Positions 45,174 through 55,069 of a stretch of DNA of 64,000 nucleotides are shown here, one piece after another. Both the position numbers and the translations under genes were made by a program. Every line of letters starts with the position of its first letter. The first letter of the stretch is position 1. Location of the stretch: contig CAWBKK010000005.1 in assembly GCA_963789355.1 (NCBI GenBank), forward strand, positions 310,001 through 374,000, given 5' to 3'. The notes beneath the pieces were generated by a model that saw only the letters and a program-made list of their open reading frames with translations, did no database searches and was not told the DNA's origin. This DNA comes from Gaiellasilicea sp963789355. GTDB lineage: Bacteria; Actinomycetota; Thermoleophilia; Gaiellales; Gaiellaceae.

Positions 45174-46342
45174 ATGCACCGCATCGGCGAAGAGGAACGC
45201 CGCGCGCGACTCGTCACGCGCCATCGGCTCGCACCGGCCGACCGGGCGGACGACGCGCTCACGGTCGCGCGGTCGCTCGTCTGCCTGCACGCGACCGACG
45301 CCGTCACGGTGTTCCTTGCCGTCCACGCCCGGAGCGAGGGCGTCACGCCGGCCGAGATCGAGCGCGCACTCTACGAGGAGCGGACACTCGTGCGGCTGCT
45401 GGCGATGCGAAGGACGCTTTGGGCCGTGCCGCGCGAGCTCGTCCCGGTCGTGTTCGCCGCCGCGACGCGGACGGTGGCCGCGCGCGAGCGCAAGCGGCTC
45501 GAGGGCTACGTCCGCGACAGCGGCGTCTCGACCCGGCCGGGCGCGTGGCTCACGCGTGCGGGAAAGCTGGCGCTGGCCGCGGTCGAGGAGCGCGGCGAAG
45601 CGACGACGCGCGAGATCGTCGCCGCTGTCCCCGTGCTGGCGAAGAAGCTGCGAGTCGGTGGCGGCAGATGGGAGCTCACGCAGAGCGCGGGGTCGCGCGT
45701 GCTCCCGCAGCTCGCGATGGAGGGATCGCTCGTCCGCGGCCGCCCGCGCGGGACGTGGATCAGCCCGCAGTTCCGCTGGGTCGCGACTGAGACGTGGCTC
45801 GGCGCCGCGATCGAGCAGCTCGACCAGGCCAAGGCGCAGGCCGACCTGCTCCGCCCCTGGCTCGCCGCCTTCGGCCCCGCGACCGAGACCGACATCCGCT
45901 GGTGGGCCGGCTGGACCGCGCGCGAGGCCCGCGCCGCGCTCGCCTCCGTCCCTCACGTCGAGGTCGACCTGAACGGCGAACGCGGCTACGTGCTCGAGGG
46001 CGACGTCGAGCCGACGCCGACGCCGGAGCCGTCCGCCGCGCTCCTGCCGACCCTCGACCCGACGACGATGGGCTGGAAGCAGCGCGACTGGTACCTCGGC
46101 GGGCACGCCCCGCTGCTCTTCGACTCGAACGGCAACGCCGGCCCGACCGTCTGGTGGGACGGCCGCGTCGTCGGCGGCTGGAGCCAGCGCCGCGACGGCG
46201 AGATCGTCTTCAGCCTGCTCGAGGACGTCGGCGTCGCTGCCGTGCGGGCGGTGGAATCCGAAGCCGAGCGCCTTGCTGCCTGGCTCGGCGACGTGCGCTT
46301 CTCGCCCGGCTTCCTGCCACCGTTCCAGCGCGGCCTCGTGAC

Positions 46343-46346
<4 letters not shown>
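45174..46346 (+). CDS. Winged-helix DNA-binding domain protein (HTH_42/YcaQ-like)
   Basis: This 390-residue protein matches the YcaQ-like winged-helix family (glycosylase-related): TVARSLVCLHATDAVTVFL, LVRLLAMRRTLWAVPRELV, then WELTQSAGSRVLPQLAMEG and LGGHAPLLFDSNGNAGPTVWWDG. ATG 45174 is used; the same frame extends far upstream but that is a shadow. Members unhook DNA crosslinks in E. coli; the role here is inferred. It converges on the ACAD gene with a 4-base overlap. Confidence 0.8.
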
Positions 46347-47521
<1,175 letters not shown>

Positions 47522-47544
47522 TGCTTCACTCCTGCCCGAGGTCG

Positions 47545-47562
47545 ATTGACTAGTCAGTCAAC
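47545..47562. promoter_or_regulatory. TetR-type operator upstream of acyl-CoA dehydrogenase
   Basis: The site ATTGACTAGTCAGTCAAC has TTGAC and GTCAA arms around six bases. It lies directly downstream of a minus-strand -10 element, suiting repression. A similar site (GTTGAACGGCCAGTCAAC) is at 54057 beside the TetR gene. It resembles operators of fatty-acid-type TetR regulators. Confidence 0.6.
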
Positions 47563-47592
47563 AGTGTAGGAGCAATGTAAATGTGTCGTCAA
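47563..47592 (-). promoter_or_regulatory. Sigma-70-type promoter for acyl-CoA dehydrogenase
   Basis: On the minus strand TTGACG (47592-47587) and TACACT (47568-47563) are 18 bases apart. The start point would be in or next to the operator at 47545-47562. This is inferred from hexamer matches only. Confidence 0.55.
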
Positions 47593-47624
47593 CCCCGCGC
47601 GTTCAGGGATACCCTGGGCCTTCG

Positions 47625-49061
47625 ATGGGTCTGCGGAGGGTGCTTGTGCCGGCCGCGCTGGTCGCGGCCTCGTGCCTCGTCGTCCCCGCCGCCGGGGCGG
47701 CCGTCGGCGCGCGCCCGCCTGTGGTCTGGCTGAAGGGCGAGGGCAACTTCACGAAGGCGCACCGGAGCATCCAGTCGATCGACAAGCTCGTCGTCCACGT
47801 CACCGAGGGCAGCTTCTGGGGCTCGGTCCGCTGGCTGAAGAGCGCACGCGCGCATGCCTCCTCGCACTACGTCGTCTCGCGCAACGGCAAGATCGTCCAG
47901 CTCGTCCACCTCTCCGACATCGCCTGGCACGCGGGCCACTGGGGCACGAACGAGCAATCGGTCGGGATCGAGCACGAGGGCTTCACGTACGGGCCGGCCG
48001 GGTTCACGGACGCGCAGTACCACGCGTCCGCCCGCCTCGCCGGGTGGATCGCCCGCCGTTCGCTCCTGCCGATCGACCGCGCGCATCTGATCGGCCACCG
48101 TGACGTGCCCGACGGGCGGGGCGGCCGAGGCGGTTCGAGTCACCACACCGATCCCGGCCCGCACTGGAAGTGGGACTACTACCTGCGTCTCGTCCGCCGC
48201 TACGCCGGGGTCATCCGGCTCAGCGTGAAGCCGCTCGTGCCCGAAGGGCCGCTGCGGGGGATCGTCTCCTGGCGCGCCAAGGCTTCTCCGGACATCGGCC
48301 GCGTCGAGTTCATCGTCGACGGCCGGGTCGTCCACGTCGACCGCAGGCGGCCGTTCGCATACGCGCTCAACACGGCGAGGCTGGCCAACCGCGGCTACAA
48401 GCTCCAGGTCCACGGCGTCGCCGGCCCCGGCCGCTACGACGTCGAGGGCACGCGGGTCCTCGTCGACAACAAGACATTCGCGCTCACGAGCGCGGGCGCG
48501 CGGCCCTGGATGCTCGCGCCGAGCACGATCCGGCTGCGCGTACGCCCCTGGGGCCAGAAGGCGGCGAGGATGACGTTCTCCGTCGACGGCAAGCGGCGCG
48601 CGGTCGACGCAAGGCCGCCCTTCCTCTTCTCGTGGAGCACGCGTCGGGCGCGGCCCGGTCGACACGTGCTGGAGGTGGTCGCCACCTCGGTCGACGGCCG
48701 CACGGCGACGCGGCGGATCCCTCTCGTCGTTCCTGCCCCGCCGAAGCCCCGGCCGCAACCGAAGCCGAAGTCCGTGCCGGTCGCGCTCGCCGGAATGAAC
48801 GTCGCGGACGGCCAGCAGTTGACGGGTCTCGTCGTCTGGCGCGTGGACGTCCGCGGGCGGGTCAAGCAGGTCGAGTTCCTCGTCGACGGCGTCTCGCGGG
48901 GCATCGACGTCGCCGCGCCCTACACGCTCGGCATAAATGCGGCCGCAGAGCAGCCGGGCGAGCACCGGCTGACCGGCCGCATCGCCGGCGCGAACGGGAA
49001 GACCGCCGAGGCGACGGTCACGGTGACGGTGCCGCCGCCACCGACGCCCGATACCGGCTGA
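47625..49061 (+). CDS. N-acetylmuramoyl-L-alanine amidase with Ig-like repeats
   Basis: This 478-residue secreted protein has a signal peptide (MGLRRVLVPAALVAASCLVVP). The Amidase_2 domain follows: LVVHVTEGSFWGSVRWL, HYVVSRNGKIVQLVHLSDIAWHAGHWG (cited in parts), SVGIEHEG, LIGHRDVPDG and HHTDPGPHWKWDYY, with zinc ligands at the H residues. Three Ig-like repeats occupy about 200-470 (RVEFIVDGRVVHVDRRRPFA, MTFSVDGKRRAVDARPPF, VEFLVDGVSRGIDVAAPY). It cleaves the muramoyl-Ala bond in peptidoglycan. It overlaps the NagZ-like gene by 44 bases. Confidence 0.9.
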   Translation: MGLRRVLVPAALVAASCLVVPAAGAAVGARPPVVWLKGEGNFTKAHRSIQSIDKLVVHVTEGSFWGSVRWLKSARAHASSHYVVSRNGKIVQLVHLSDIAWHAGHWGTNEQSVGIEHEGFTYGPAGFTDAQYHASARLAGWIARRSLLPIDRAHLIGHRDVPDGRGGRGGSSHHTDPGPHWKWDYYLRLVRRYAGVIRLSVKPLVPEGPLRGIVSWRAKASPDIGRVEFIVDGRVVHVDRRRPFAYALNTARLANRGYKLQVHGVAGPGRYDVEGTRVLVDNKTFALTSAGARPWMLAPSTIRLRVRPWGQKAARMTFSVDGKRRAVDARPPFLFSWSTRRARPGRHVLEVVATSVDGRTATRRIPLVVPAPPKPRPQPKPKSVPVALAGMNVADGQQLTGLVVWRVDVRGRVKQVEFLVDGVSRGIDVAAPYTLGINAAAEQPGEHRLTGRIAGANGKTAEATVTVTVPPPPTPDTG

Positions 49062-49908
49062 TCCGCAGCACCTTCGCGTCGAGCTCGCCCGCACGCGCGA
49101 GCGGGACGAGCGCGTCGACGATCCGCCGCGCATCGCGAGCGCTCGTCGTCAGCACCATGTCGGCGCCTGCCCGGATCGCGAGCCGCCCCCAGAACGGCGC
49201 GTAGGGGCTGCCGAGAACGCCGAGCGAGTCGGTGATCGCGACGCCGCGGAAGCCGAGCGCGCGCAAGAGCCGGTAGGTCTTGGGCTCGAACGAGGCGCGG
49301 CGCGGCCCGAGCCGCGGGTAGATCGCGTGCCCGACCATCACGCACGGCACCCCGGCGCGAACGGCTGCCCGGAACGGCGCCAGATCCTCGCTCCGGAGGA
49401 CGCCGTAGACGCGCGCGACGTCGGTCGACTTCGGCGTCGAGCCGAGGCCGGGAAAGTGCTTGGCGCACGCGGCGCTCCCGAGCCCGCGCGCGAACGCCAC
49501 GCCGTACTCCGGCTTCGCGAACTGGCGTGAGCCGAGCGGCCCGTCGGGCAGGTCGAGCACGGGCGCGAAGGTCGCATGCGCTCCCGCGCGTCGCAGCGCG
49601 AGCGCAGTCTCGCGGCCGGCCCGGAACGCCTCGGCGGCGCTGCGGTACTGGGAGGCTGCGCGCCAGGGCGCGATCCCGCGGAACGTCTTCACGGTTCCGC
49701 CCTCCTGATCGGCGAAGACGAGCGCCCCGCGCGGGCGGGTGGCGTCGGTGTTCCACTGGCGCACGAGGATGCCGCCGAACCCCTCCCCCGCCGGCATTCC
49801 GGCGACGACGACCGCCTCGGCCTTCTCGCGCGGCGTCATTGCGGCGACATCAGCCTCGGCCGACCCCGTCAGCAGCAGCGCGAGCGCGGTCGAGATCGTC
49901 GCGAGCAC
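49018..49908 (-). CDS. Glycoside hydrolase family 3 (NagZ-like) protein
   Basis: This protein of about 296 residues matches GH3 beta-N-acetylglucosaminidases: FADQEGGTVKTFRG, ACAKHFPGLGSTPKSTDVAR (KHFPG motif with the usual catalytic His/Asp loop) and MVGHAIYPRLG. TDSLGV follows, with the nucleophile Asp region. The N-terminus VLATISTALALLLTGSAEA is a signal-like helix, so it may be exported. GTG at 49908 is preferred because ATG 49932 would overlap the divergent GcdH start. It pairs with the amidase for wall turnover. Confidence 0.8.
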   Translation of the reverse strand: MLATISTALALLLTGSAEADVAAMTPREKAEAVVVAGMPAGEGFGGILVRQWNTDATRPRGALVFADQEGGTVKTFRGIAPWRAASQYRSAAEAFRAGRETALALRRAGAHATFAPVLDLPDGPLGSRQFAKPEYGVAFARGLGSAACAKHFPGLGSTPKSTDVARVYGVLRSEDLAPFRAAVRAGVPCVMVGHAIYPRLGPRRASFEPKTYRLLRALGFRGVAITDSLGVLGSPYAPFWGRLAIRAGADMVLTTSARDARRIVDALVPLARAGELDAKVLRISRYRASVAAAPSP

Positions 49909-49930
49909 GCGCCCACGGTACCCTTGCCGC

Positions 49931-51118
49931 ATGGCCGTGACCGAGAAGAAGACGGCGCTCGACCCGCTCGACTTCCTCGCGATCGACACGCTGCTGGACG
50001 AGGAGGAGCGGGCGATCCGCGACACCGTCCGCGCCTTCGTCCAGGAGAAGGTGCTCCCCGACGTCGGCGACTGGTTCGAGCAGGGGATCCTCCCACGCGA
50101 GCTGATCGCGGAGCTCGGGAAGCTCGGCCTCTTCGGGATGCACCTCGACGGCTACGGCCTCCCGGGCGCGAGCGCCGTCGCCTACGGGCTCACCTGCCTC
50201 GAGCTGGAGGCGGGCGACTCCGGCGTCCGCAGCGCCGTCTCCGTCCAGGGCTCGCTGGCGATGTTCTCGATCTGGAAGTGGGGCTCCGAGGAGCAGAAGC
50301 AGCGCTGGCTGCCGCCGATGCACACGGGCGAGGCGATCGGCTGCTTCGGCCTGACCGAGCCGGACGCCGGCTCCGACCCAGGCTCGATGCGGACGACCGC
50401 CCGGCGCGACGGCTCCGACTGGATCCTCAACGGCGCCAAGATGTGGATCACGAACGGCACGATCGCCGACGTCGCGACCGTCTGGGCGCGCACCGAGGAG
50501 GGCAAGATCAACGGCTTCCTCGTCGAGCAGGGCACGCCCGGCTTCACGGCGCCCGAGATCCACAAGAAGCTCTCTCTGCGCGCGTCGGTCACCTCCGAGC
50601 TCGTCCTCGCCGACGTCCGCGTCCCCGAGGAGAACCGCTTCCCGGAGGTCGACTCGCTGCGCGGGCCCCTGTCGTGCCTGAACGAGGCGCGCTACGGGAT
50701 CGTCTGGGGCGCGGTCGGCGCCGGCCGCGCGTGCTTCGAAGCCGCGCTCGAGTACTCGAAGGAGCGGATCGTCTTCGACAAGCCGATCGCCGGCTACCAG
50801 CTGACGCAGCAGAAGCTCGCGGAGATGGCGCTCGAGCTGAACCGCGGCCTGCTCGTCGCGCTCCACATCGGCCGGATGAAGGACGACGGAACGCTCCGCC
50901 AGGAGCACGTCAGCCTCGGCAAGATGGGCAACGTCCGCGGCGCGATCGAGGTCGCCCGCCAGGCCCGGACGATCCTGGGCGCGAACGGCGTCACGCTCGA
51001 GTATCCGGTGATCCGCCACGTCAACAACCTCGAGTCCGTGCTCACCTACGAAGGCACGCACGAGGTGCACACGCTCGTCGTCGGCCAGGCGCTGACCGGC
51101 GAGAACGCGTTCCGCTGA
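49931..51118 (+). CDS. Glutaryl-CoA dehydrogenase-like acyl-CoA dehydrogenase
   Basis: This 395-residue enzyme resembles GcdH across its length: QEKVLPDVGDWFEQGILPRE, YGLTCLELEAGDSGVRSAVS, GCFGLTEPDAGSDPGSM, KMWITNGTIADVATVWA, and YEGTHEVHTLVVGQ with the catalytic Glu. The R-S-A-V-S-V-Q stretch matches the arginine site of decarboxylating GcdH. It converts glutaryl-CoA to crotonyl-CoA in lysine/tryptophan breakdown. ATG 49931 overlaps the minus-strand ATG, sharing CATG. Confidence 0.87.
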   Translation: MAVTEKKTALDPLDFLAIDTLLDEEERAIRDTVRAFVQEKVLPDVGDWFEQGILPRELIAELGKLGLFGMHLDGYGLPGASAVAYGLTCLELEAGDSGVRSAVSVQGSLAMFSIWKWGSEEQKQRWLPPMHTGEAIGCFGLTEPDAGSDPGSMRTTARRDGSDWILNGAKMWITNGTIADVATVWARTEEGKINGFLVEQGTPGFTAPEIHKKLSLRASVTSELVLADVRVPEENRFPEVDSLRGPLSCLNEARYGIVWGAVGAGRACFEAALEYSKERIVFDKPIAGYQLTQQKLAEMALELNRGLLVALHIGRMKDDGTLRQEHVSLGKMGNVRGAIEVARQARTILGANGVTLEYPVIRHVNNLESVLTYEGTHEVHTLVVGQALTGENAFR

Positions 51119-51246
51119 TCGGCCCGATCCGGCGACCGTCCGGACGCGGGATCGGGGATGGCCGCCGGTGAGGCCTGCGAGCACACTCCTCCGCGTACGA
51201 CGCGTCCTGCCGCCGCCGCAGAGGCAGGGCGCGTTCCCCCGCAGCC

Positions 51247-51270
51247 CGACCCCGCCCGCAGGCGGGGTCG
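51247..51270. terminator. Strong GC hairpin between GcdH and cupin genes
   Basis: CGACCCCGCC, loop CGCA, GGCGGGGTCG gives a perfect 10-bp stem between two convergent genes. No T-run follows, so it is probably a bidirectional hairpin end rather than a standard intrinsic terminator. Confidence 0.55.
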
Positions 51271-51287
51271 CTGCGTTCAGGGGCCGC

Positions 51288-51758
51288 CTACAGCTCGCCG
51301 TCCCAGTAGTCGACGTTCGAGTCGAGCTTGAAGAGCCGAGGTGGATCGGCGTCGTTTCCCGGCCAGGAGCCGAGCTTGCCGCTGTCCGGATAGACCGCGA
51401 GCTGCGGGCTCCCCTTCGTCGACGCGATCAGGACTCGCACGGGCTCGTCCGAGTCGTTGCGGACGAGATGCGCTCCCGCCGGGCCCTCGGGGAAGCAGAC
51501 GACGTCGCCGGCCCGGAGCTCGTGCTCGCCGTCGGGCACCCGGAGTGTCGGCCGGCCCGCGACGACGAGCAACCATTCCTCGGCGCCGTACTCATAGTGG
51601 TATGGAAACGTACGCTCGCCCGGCTGCAGCTCGTAGACGCTCGCGCCGACCTTCTCCGCTCCGAGCCGCGGGCCGAGGCGGGCGGCGCGCCAGGTGAACC
51701 CCGCAGGCTCGGTGCGCGCGTCGTCGAGCTCGCCGTCGTAGAGGTTGAAGCGCTCCAC
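51288..51758 (-). CDS. Cupin domain protein
   Basis: This 156-residue protein has a cupin beta-barrel: YELQPGERTFPYHYEYGAEEWLLVVAGRP (cited in parts) with histidine/glutamate metal ligands, and GDVVCFPEGPAGAHLVRN. It resembles the cupin at 57500 (both have GDVVCFP and GAHQI/GAHLV). Metal and function are unknown. It starts at ATG 51758, 20 bases from the divergent secreted-protein gene. Confidence 0.8.
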   Translation of the reverse strand: MERFNLYDGELDDARTEPAGFTWRAARLGPRLGAEKVGASVYELQPGERTFPYHYEYGAEEWLLVVAGRPTLRVPDGEHELRAGDVVCFPEGPAGAHLVRNDSDEPVRVLIASTKGSPQLAVYPDSGKLGSWPGNDADPPRLFKLDSNVDYWDGEL

Positions 51759-51777
51759 CGGCGCCTATTCTCCCACC

Positions 51778-52266
51778 ATGCGCCTCGCCGCAGCAATCGC
51801 CGCCGCGCTCTCCTTCGCACTGCCCGCCGCCGCAGCGCCTCCTGGCGCGGGCGTCCTCGTCCCGGGACGCAGTCTCGGCGGAATCGAGCTCGGCGCGACC
51901 AAGGCCGAGGTCGAGCGGCGCTGGGGCCGCGCCTACGGCGTCTGCCGCGGCTGCGCCCGCGAGACGTGGTACTTCAACTACTACGCCTTTCAGCCCCGCG
52001 GGGCAGGAGCCGAGTGGCGGAACGGGCAGGTCACCGCGCTCTTCACGATCTACCAGCCGCTCGGCTGGCGGACGCCGACGGGGCTGGCCTTGAACGATCC
52101 CGTGTCGCGGGTCACCGGTACGTACGGCCCCCTCGAGCGCACCGAGTGCGACCGGTACTCCGTCCTGACGTTGACCGGACGGAACGTGACGACGGCGTTC
52201 TACGTCCTAGACAACCGGCTCTGGGCGTTCGGGCTCTTCCGTCCCTCGGTCCCGCTCTGCCGCTGA
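51778..52266 (+). CDS. Secreted protein of unknown function
   Basis: This 162-residue protein has a signal peptide (MRLAAAIAAALSFALPAAAA) and cysteines at VCRGCARE and ERTECDRY, which suggests a disulphide-stabilised fold. No family is recognised. ATG 51778 is chosen for the signal peptide; the frame extends upstream to 51745 without a signal. It overlaps the MFS transporter end (convergent) by about 60 bases. Confidence 0.65.
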   Translation: MRLAAAIAAALSFALPAAAAPPGAGVLVPGRSLGGIELGATKAEVERRWGRAYGVCRGCARETWYFNYYAFQPRGAGAEWRNGQVTALFTIYQPLGWRTPTGLALNDPVSRVTGTYGPLERTECDRYSVLTLTGRNVTTAFYVLDNRLWAFGLFRPSVPLCR

Positions 52267-53526
52267 CAGGCGCCAGACGAGCGGGATCGCGAGCAGCACG
52301 GGGACGCCGAGGATCGGCCAGAGCGCCTGGTAGCCGCGGGTCTCGCCGAGGTGCCCGGAGAGTAGGTCGATTGCCGCGCCGGCCAGGAGCGGCCCCGTGA
52401 GCAGCCCAATCCCCTTCGTCGTCGTCGCGAGCCCGGAGATCGCACCCCGATCGGCCGCCGGCATCAGCGTGAACAGCAGCCCCCAGGCGAGCGTCATCAC
52501 CGTTCCACCCGCGATCGAGACGACGAAGATCATCGGTAGGTACCACCGCTGCCACTCGTTCCCGAAGCCGCCCAGCAACAGGCCGACCCCGTAGACCACC
52601 GACGCGAACGCGATCACGCGACTGAGGCCGAAGCGGTCGCCGAGGAAGCCGGAGCCGGCCGCGGCCACGATGTACCCCGCCGCGACCACGGCCAGGACGG
52701 CGGTCGTCGTCCCGAGCGGCTGCCCGAGCCCGACCGTCAGGTAGAGGACGACGAAGGTACGCGCGCCGGCGAACGCTCCCTCCCACGCCGTGTTCGCGAT
52801 CAGGAAGCGGCGCACGTTCGGGTCGCGCCGGAAGACCGTCCAGCTGTGCTGGAGGTACGCGCGGACGCCCTCGAAGACGCGGCCGTGGCCGCCGTCCTCG
52901 CGCACGAACAGCACCGGGGCCGCACACGCGGCGACGACCACGACCGAGGCGACGAGGAACGGAAACGCTTCCCAGACGTGGAAGAGGGCGCTCCCCCCGA
53001 TCAGCGCGGTGCCGAGGGCGGCGCCGCGCATCAGGTGCTGGGCGCTCTGGGCGCGACCGTAGAGACGCTCGGGCAGGAGGTCGGGATAGAGGCCGCGATA
53101 CGGCGGCTCGTAGACGTAGTAGGCGAAGAAGAACGCGAAGACGAGCAGCGCCGTCGTCCAGAGGCTGGGCATGAAGGCCAGCAGCGCGAGGCAGAAGCCG
53201 ATCGGACCGAGCGCGACGAGCATGAACGGCCGGCGCCGGCCGAGCGGCGTGTGGAACGAGTCGCTCCAGGGGCCGATCACGAGCGGCAGCGTGATCGCGA
53301 ACAGTCCTTCCGCCGCCAGCACGAGCGCGATCAGCGTCGCCGAGGTCGTGAACTGCCCGAGCAGCGGCGGCAGGTAGGCCGCGGTCGTCGTCAGCGAGAA
53401 CGCGAGCCCGAACGCTCCCAGGCCGAGCGTCCAGGTGAGGCGGGTAAAGGTGGGGTCAGGTCGGAGCGGTTGCTCCGTCCCGAGTGATCCCGCCGCAGAC
53501 GAGGGCGATGACGGTTCGCTCGGCAC
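52207..53526 (-). CDS. Major facilitator superfamily transporter
   Basis: This 439-residue protein has about twelve transmembrane helices. MFS loop 2-3 contains HTPLGRRRPFMLVALG (G-x-x-x-[DN]-R-x-G-R-R type). YEPPYRGLYPDLLPERLYGRAQ resembles the SLC45/sugar:proton-like group. The substrate is unknown. The start overlaps the TetR gene by about 70 bases, so the true start could be downstream, but no other start codon in the first 40 residues fits well. Confidence 0.8.
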   Translation of the reverse strand: MPSEPSSPSSAAGSLGTEQPLRPDPTFTRLTWTLGLGAFGLAFSLTTTAAYLPPLLGQFTTSATLIALVLAAEGLFAITLPLVIGPWSDSFHTPLGRRRPFMLVALGPIGFCLALLAFMPSLWTTALLVFAFFFAYYVYEPPYRGLYPDLLPERLYGRAQSAQHLMRGAALGTALIGGSALFHVWEAFPFLVASVVVVAACAAPVLFVREDGGHGRVFEGVRAYLQHSWTVFRRDPNVRRFLIANTAWEGAFAGARTFVVLYLTVGLGQPLGTTTAVLAVVAAGYIVAAAGSGFLGDRFGLSRVIAFASVVYGVGLLLGGFGNEWQRWYLPMIFVVSIAGGTVMTLAWGLLFTLMPAADRGAISGLATTTKGIGLLTGPLLAGAAIDLLSGHLGETRGYQALWPILGVPVLLAIPLVWRLSAAERDRGTEEPERPEPVV

Positions 53527-54052
53527 GTGCCACCTCCTCGTCGCCGTCCGGCAACTGCCCGAGCACCCATCCGGTCAGGATCTCCTCGAGGCCTCCGTAG
53601 AAGATCCAGCTCGCGAGCCGGGGGTCGAGGTCGTCGCGGAACGACCCATCGGCCTGGCCTTTCTCGATCACGCGCTGAATCGCCCGGAAGCCGGCGCCGA
53701 GCTCGTCCACCCGGCCCTGCAGCTGCGGGCTCCGTGCGACCTCGCGCACCAGCACGCGGACGACGTCGGGTCGGTCCCGCCACGCGCGGAGCAGGGTCTT
53801 GGCGATGGCCCCCAGCTGCTCGAGCGGCGGCTCCTCCGACGCCTCGATCCGCGCGAAGGCCTCGAGGAGCTCGCTCCAGTTCTCGCGGAAGACGGTCTCG
53901 AGCACCTCCTCCTTGGAGGAGAAGTAGTGGTAGAGGAGACCGTGCGCGATCCCGGCCTCCTCGGCGATGTCGCCGACCCGGGAGGTGTGGTAGCCCTTGC
54001 TCGCGAAGACGCGGACGGCCGCGTCGAGGATGACGCGGCGCTTGTCGGGCAC
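53456..54052 (-). CDS. TetR family transcriptional regulator
   Basis: This regulator of about 198 residues has an N-terminal HTH: KRRVILDAAVRVFASKGYHTSRVGDIAEEAGIAHGLLYHYFSSKEEV (cited in parts). The C-terminal ligand domain resembles the fatty-acid/acyl-CoA type. GTG at 54052 is chosen so the operator at 54057-54074 lies just upstream; TTG 54073 would place the operator inside the coding sequence. The regulator probably binds the same operator sequence upstream of the acyl-CoA dehydrogenase at 46343. Confidence 0.88.
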   Translation of the reverse strand: MPDKRRVILDAAVRVFASKGYHTSRVGDIAEEAGIAHGLLYHYFSSKEEVLETVFRENWSELLEAFARIEASEEPPLEQLGAIAKTLLRAWRDRPDVVRVLVREVARSPQLQGRVDELGAGFRAIQRVIEKGQADGSFRDDLDPRLASWIFYGGLEEILTGWVLGQLPDGDEEVARAERTVIALVCGGITRDGATAPT

Positions 54053-54056
54053 GGTG

Positions 54057-54074
54057 GTTGAACGGCCAGTCAAC
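54057..54074. promoter_or_regulatory. TetR-type operator beside the regulator gene
   Basis: GTTGAACGGCCAGTCAAC is an imperfect palindrome (GTTGA, TCAAC arms, GGCC centre). It lies in the divergent region between TetR and the CoA-transferase gene, suiting autoregulation. It resembles the site at 47545. Confidence 0.6.
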
Positions 54075-54103
54075 GCCCGCTGACTGTAGTACGTTCAGCG
54101 GCG

Positions 54104-55069
54104 GTGGAGCCACTGGCCGGACAGCTCGTCGTCGACCTGACCCGGTACCTCCCGGGCGCGTTTGCGTCGCGCGAGCTGCAGCGGCTGGGCGCGCGGGTCG
54201 TCAGGGTCGAGCCGCCGGAGGGAGATCCGATGCGTCACGTCGCGCCCGCCTGGGACGAGGCGCTGAACGCGGGGAAGGAGTCCGTCGCCTGCGACCTGAA
54301 GGCGGAGCCGGAGCTCGCACGGGCGCTCCTGGCCCGCGCCGACGTGGTGCTCGAAGGCTTCAGGCCGGGGGTGGCAGCGCGCCTCGGCGTCGGCCCCGAC
54401 GACGCGCCGGTCTCGGCCGTCTATTGCTCGATCACCGGCTTCGGCGCCGACGGGCCACACGCCTCGCGTGCCGGGCACGACCTCAACTACCTCGGCTGGG
54501 CCGGCGTGCTCGAGGACACCGCTCCCGGCTTGCCGCCGCTCCAGCCGGCCGATCTCGCCGCGGGCGCGCTCGGCGCGATGACGCAGATCCTCGCAGCGCT
54601 GCTGGAGCGGGAGCGGACCGGCGTCGGCGCGCGCCTGACGATCTCGATGACCCACGGCTCACACCGACTCGTCTCGCATCGTCTCGGCGGCGATCCGCTG
54701 CCGCGTTTCCTCACCGGCGGCCTCGCCTGCTACCGGATCTACGCCACCGCAGACGCGCGCCACCTCACCGTCGGCGCGCTCGAGCCGAAGTTCTTCACCC
54801 GGATCTGCGAGCTGATCGGGCGGCCCGAGCTCGCCGCGCGCCAGCTCGTGGCCGACGCGCAGGCCGAGCTCGCTGCGGAGCTGGCGGCCGTCTTCGCGCG
54901 AAAGCCGCTCGCCGACTGGCTTCGGCTCTTCGAGAGCGAGGACGTTTGCGTCGGGCCGGTGGCGACGCTGGCCGAGGCCGCGGGGGAGTTCGGCGACGGA
55001 ACCGGCATGCCGTCCGCCCGCGTCGGGCAGCATACGGCGGCATGGCGGGCCGAGCTCGACTCCTCCTGA
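54104..55069 (+). CDS. Family III CoA-transferase (CaiB/BaiF)
   Basis: This 321-residue protein matches CaiB/BaiF and alpha-methylacyl-CoA racemases: VVDLTRYLPGAFASRELQRLGA, DVVLEGFRPGVAARLGVG, GHDLNYLGWAGVLED with the catalytic Asp of the racemase group, and LTGGLACYRIYATADARHLTVG. It could move CoA between acids or racemise a branched acyl-CoA. It is shorter than typical members (350-400). GTG 54104 is divergent from the TetR gene. The end overlaps the lysyl-oxidase gene by 28 bases. Confidence 0.85.
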   Translation: MEPLAGQLVVDLTRYLPGAFASRELQRLGARVVRVEPPEGDPMRHVAPAWDEALNAGKESVACDLKAEPELARALLARADVVLEGFRPGVAARLGVGPDDAPVSAVYCSITGFGADGPHASRAGHDLNYLGWAGVLEDTAPGLPPLQPADLAAGALGAMTQILAALLERERTGVGARLTISMTHGSHRLVSHRLGGDPLPRFLTGGLACYRIYATADARHLTVGALEPKFFTRICELIGRPELAARQLVADAQAELAAELAAVFARKPLADWLRLFESEDVCVGPVATLAEAAGEFGDGTGMPSARVGQHTAAWRAELDSS

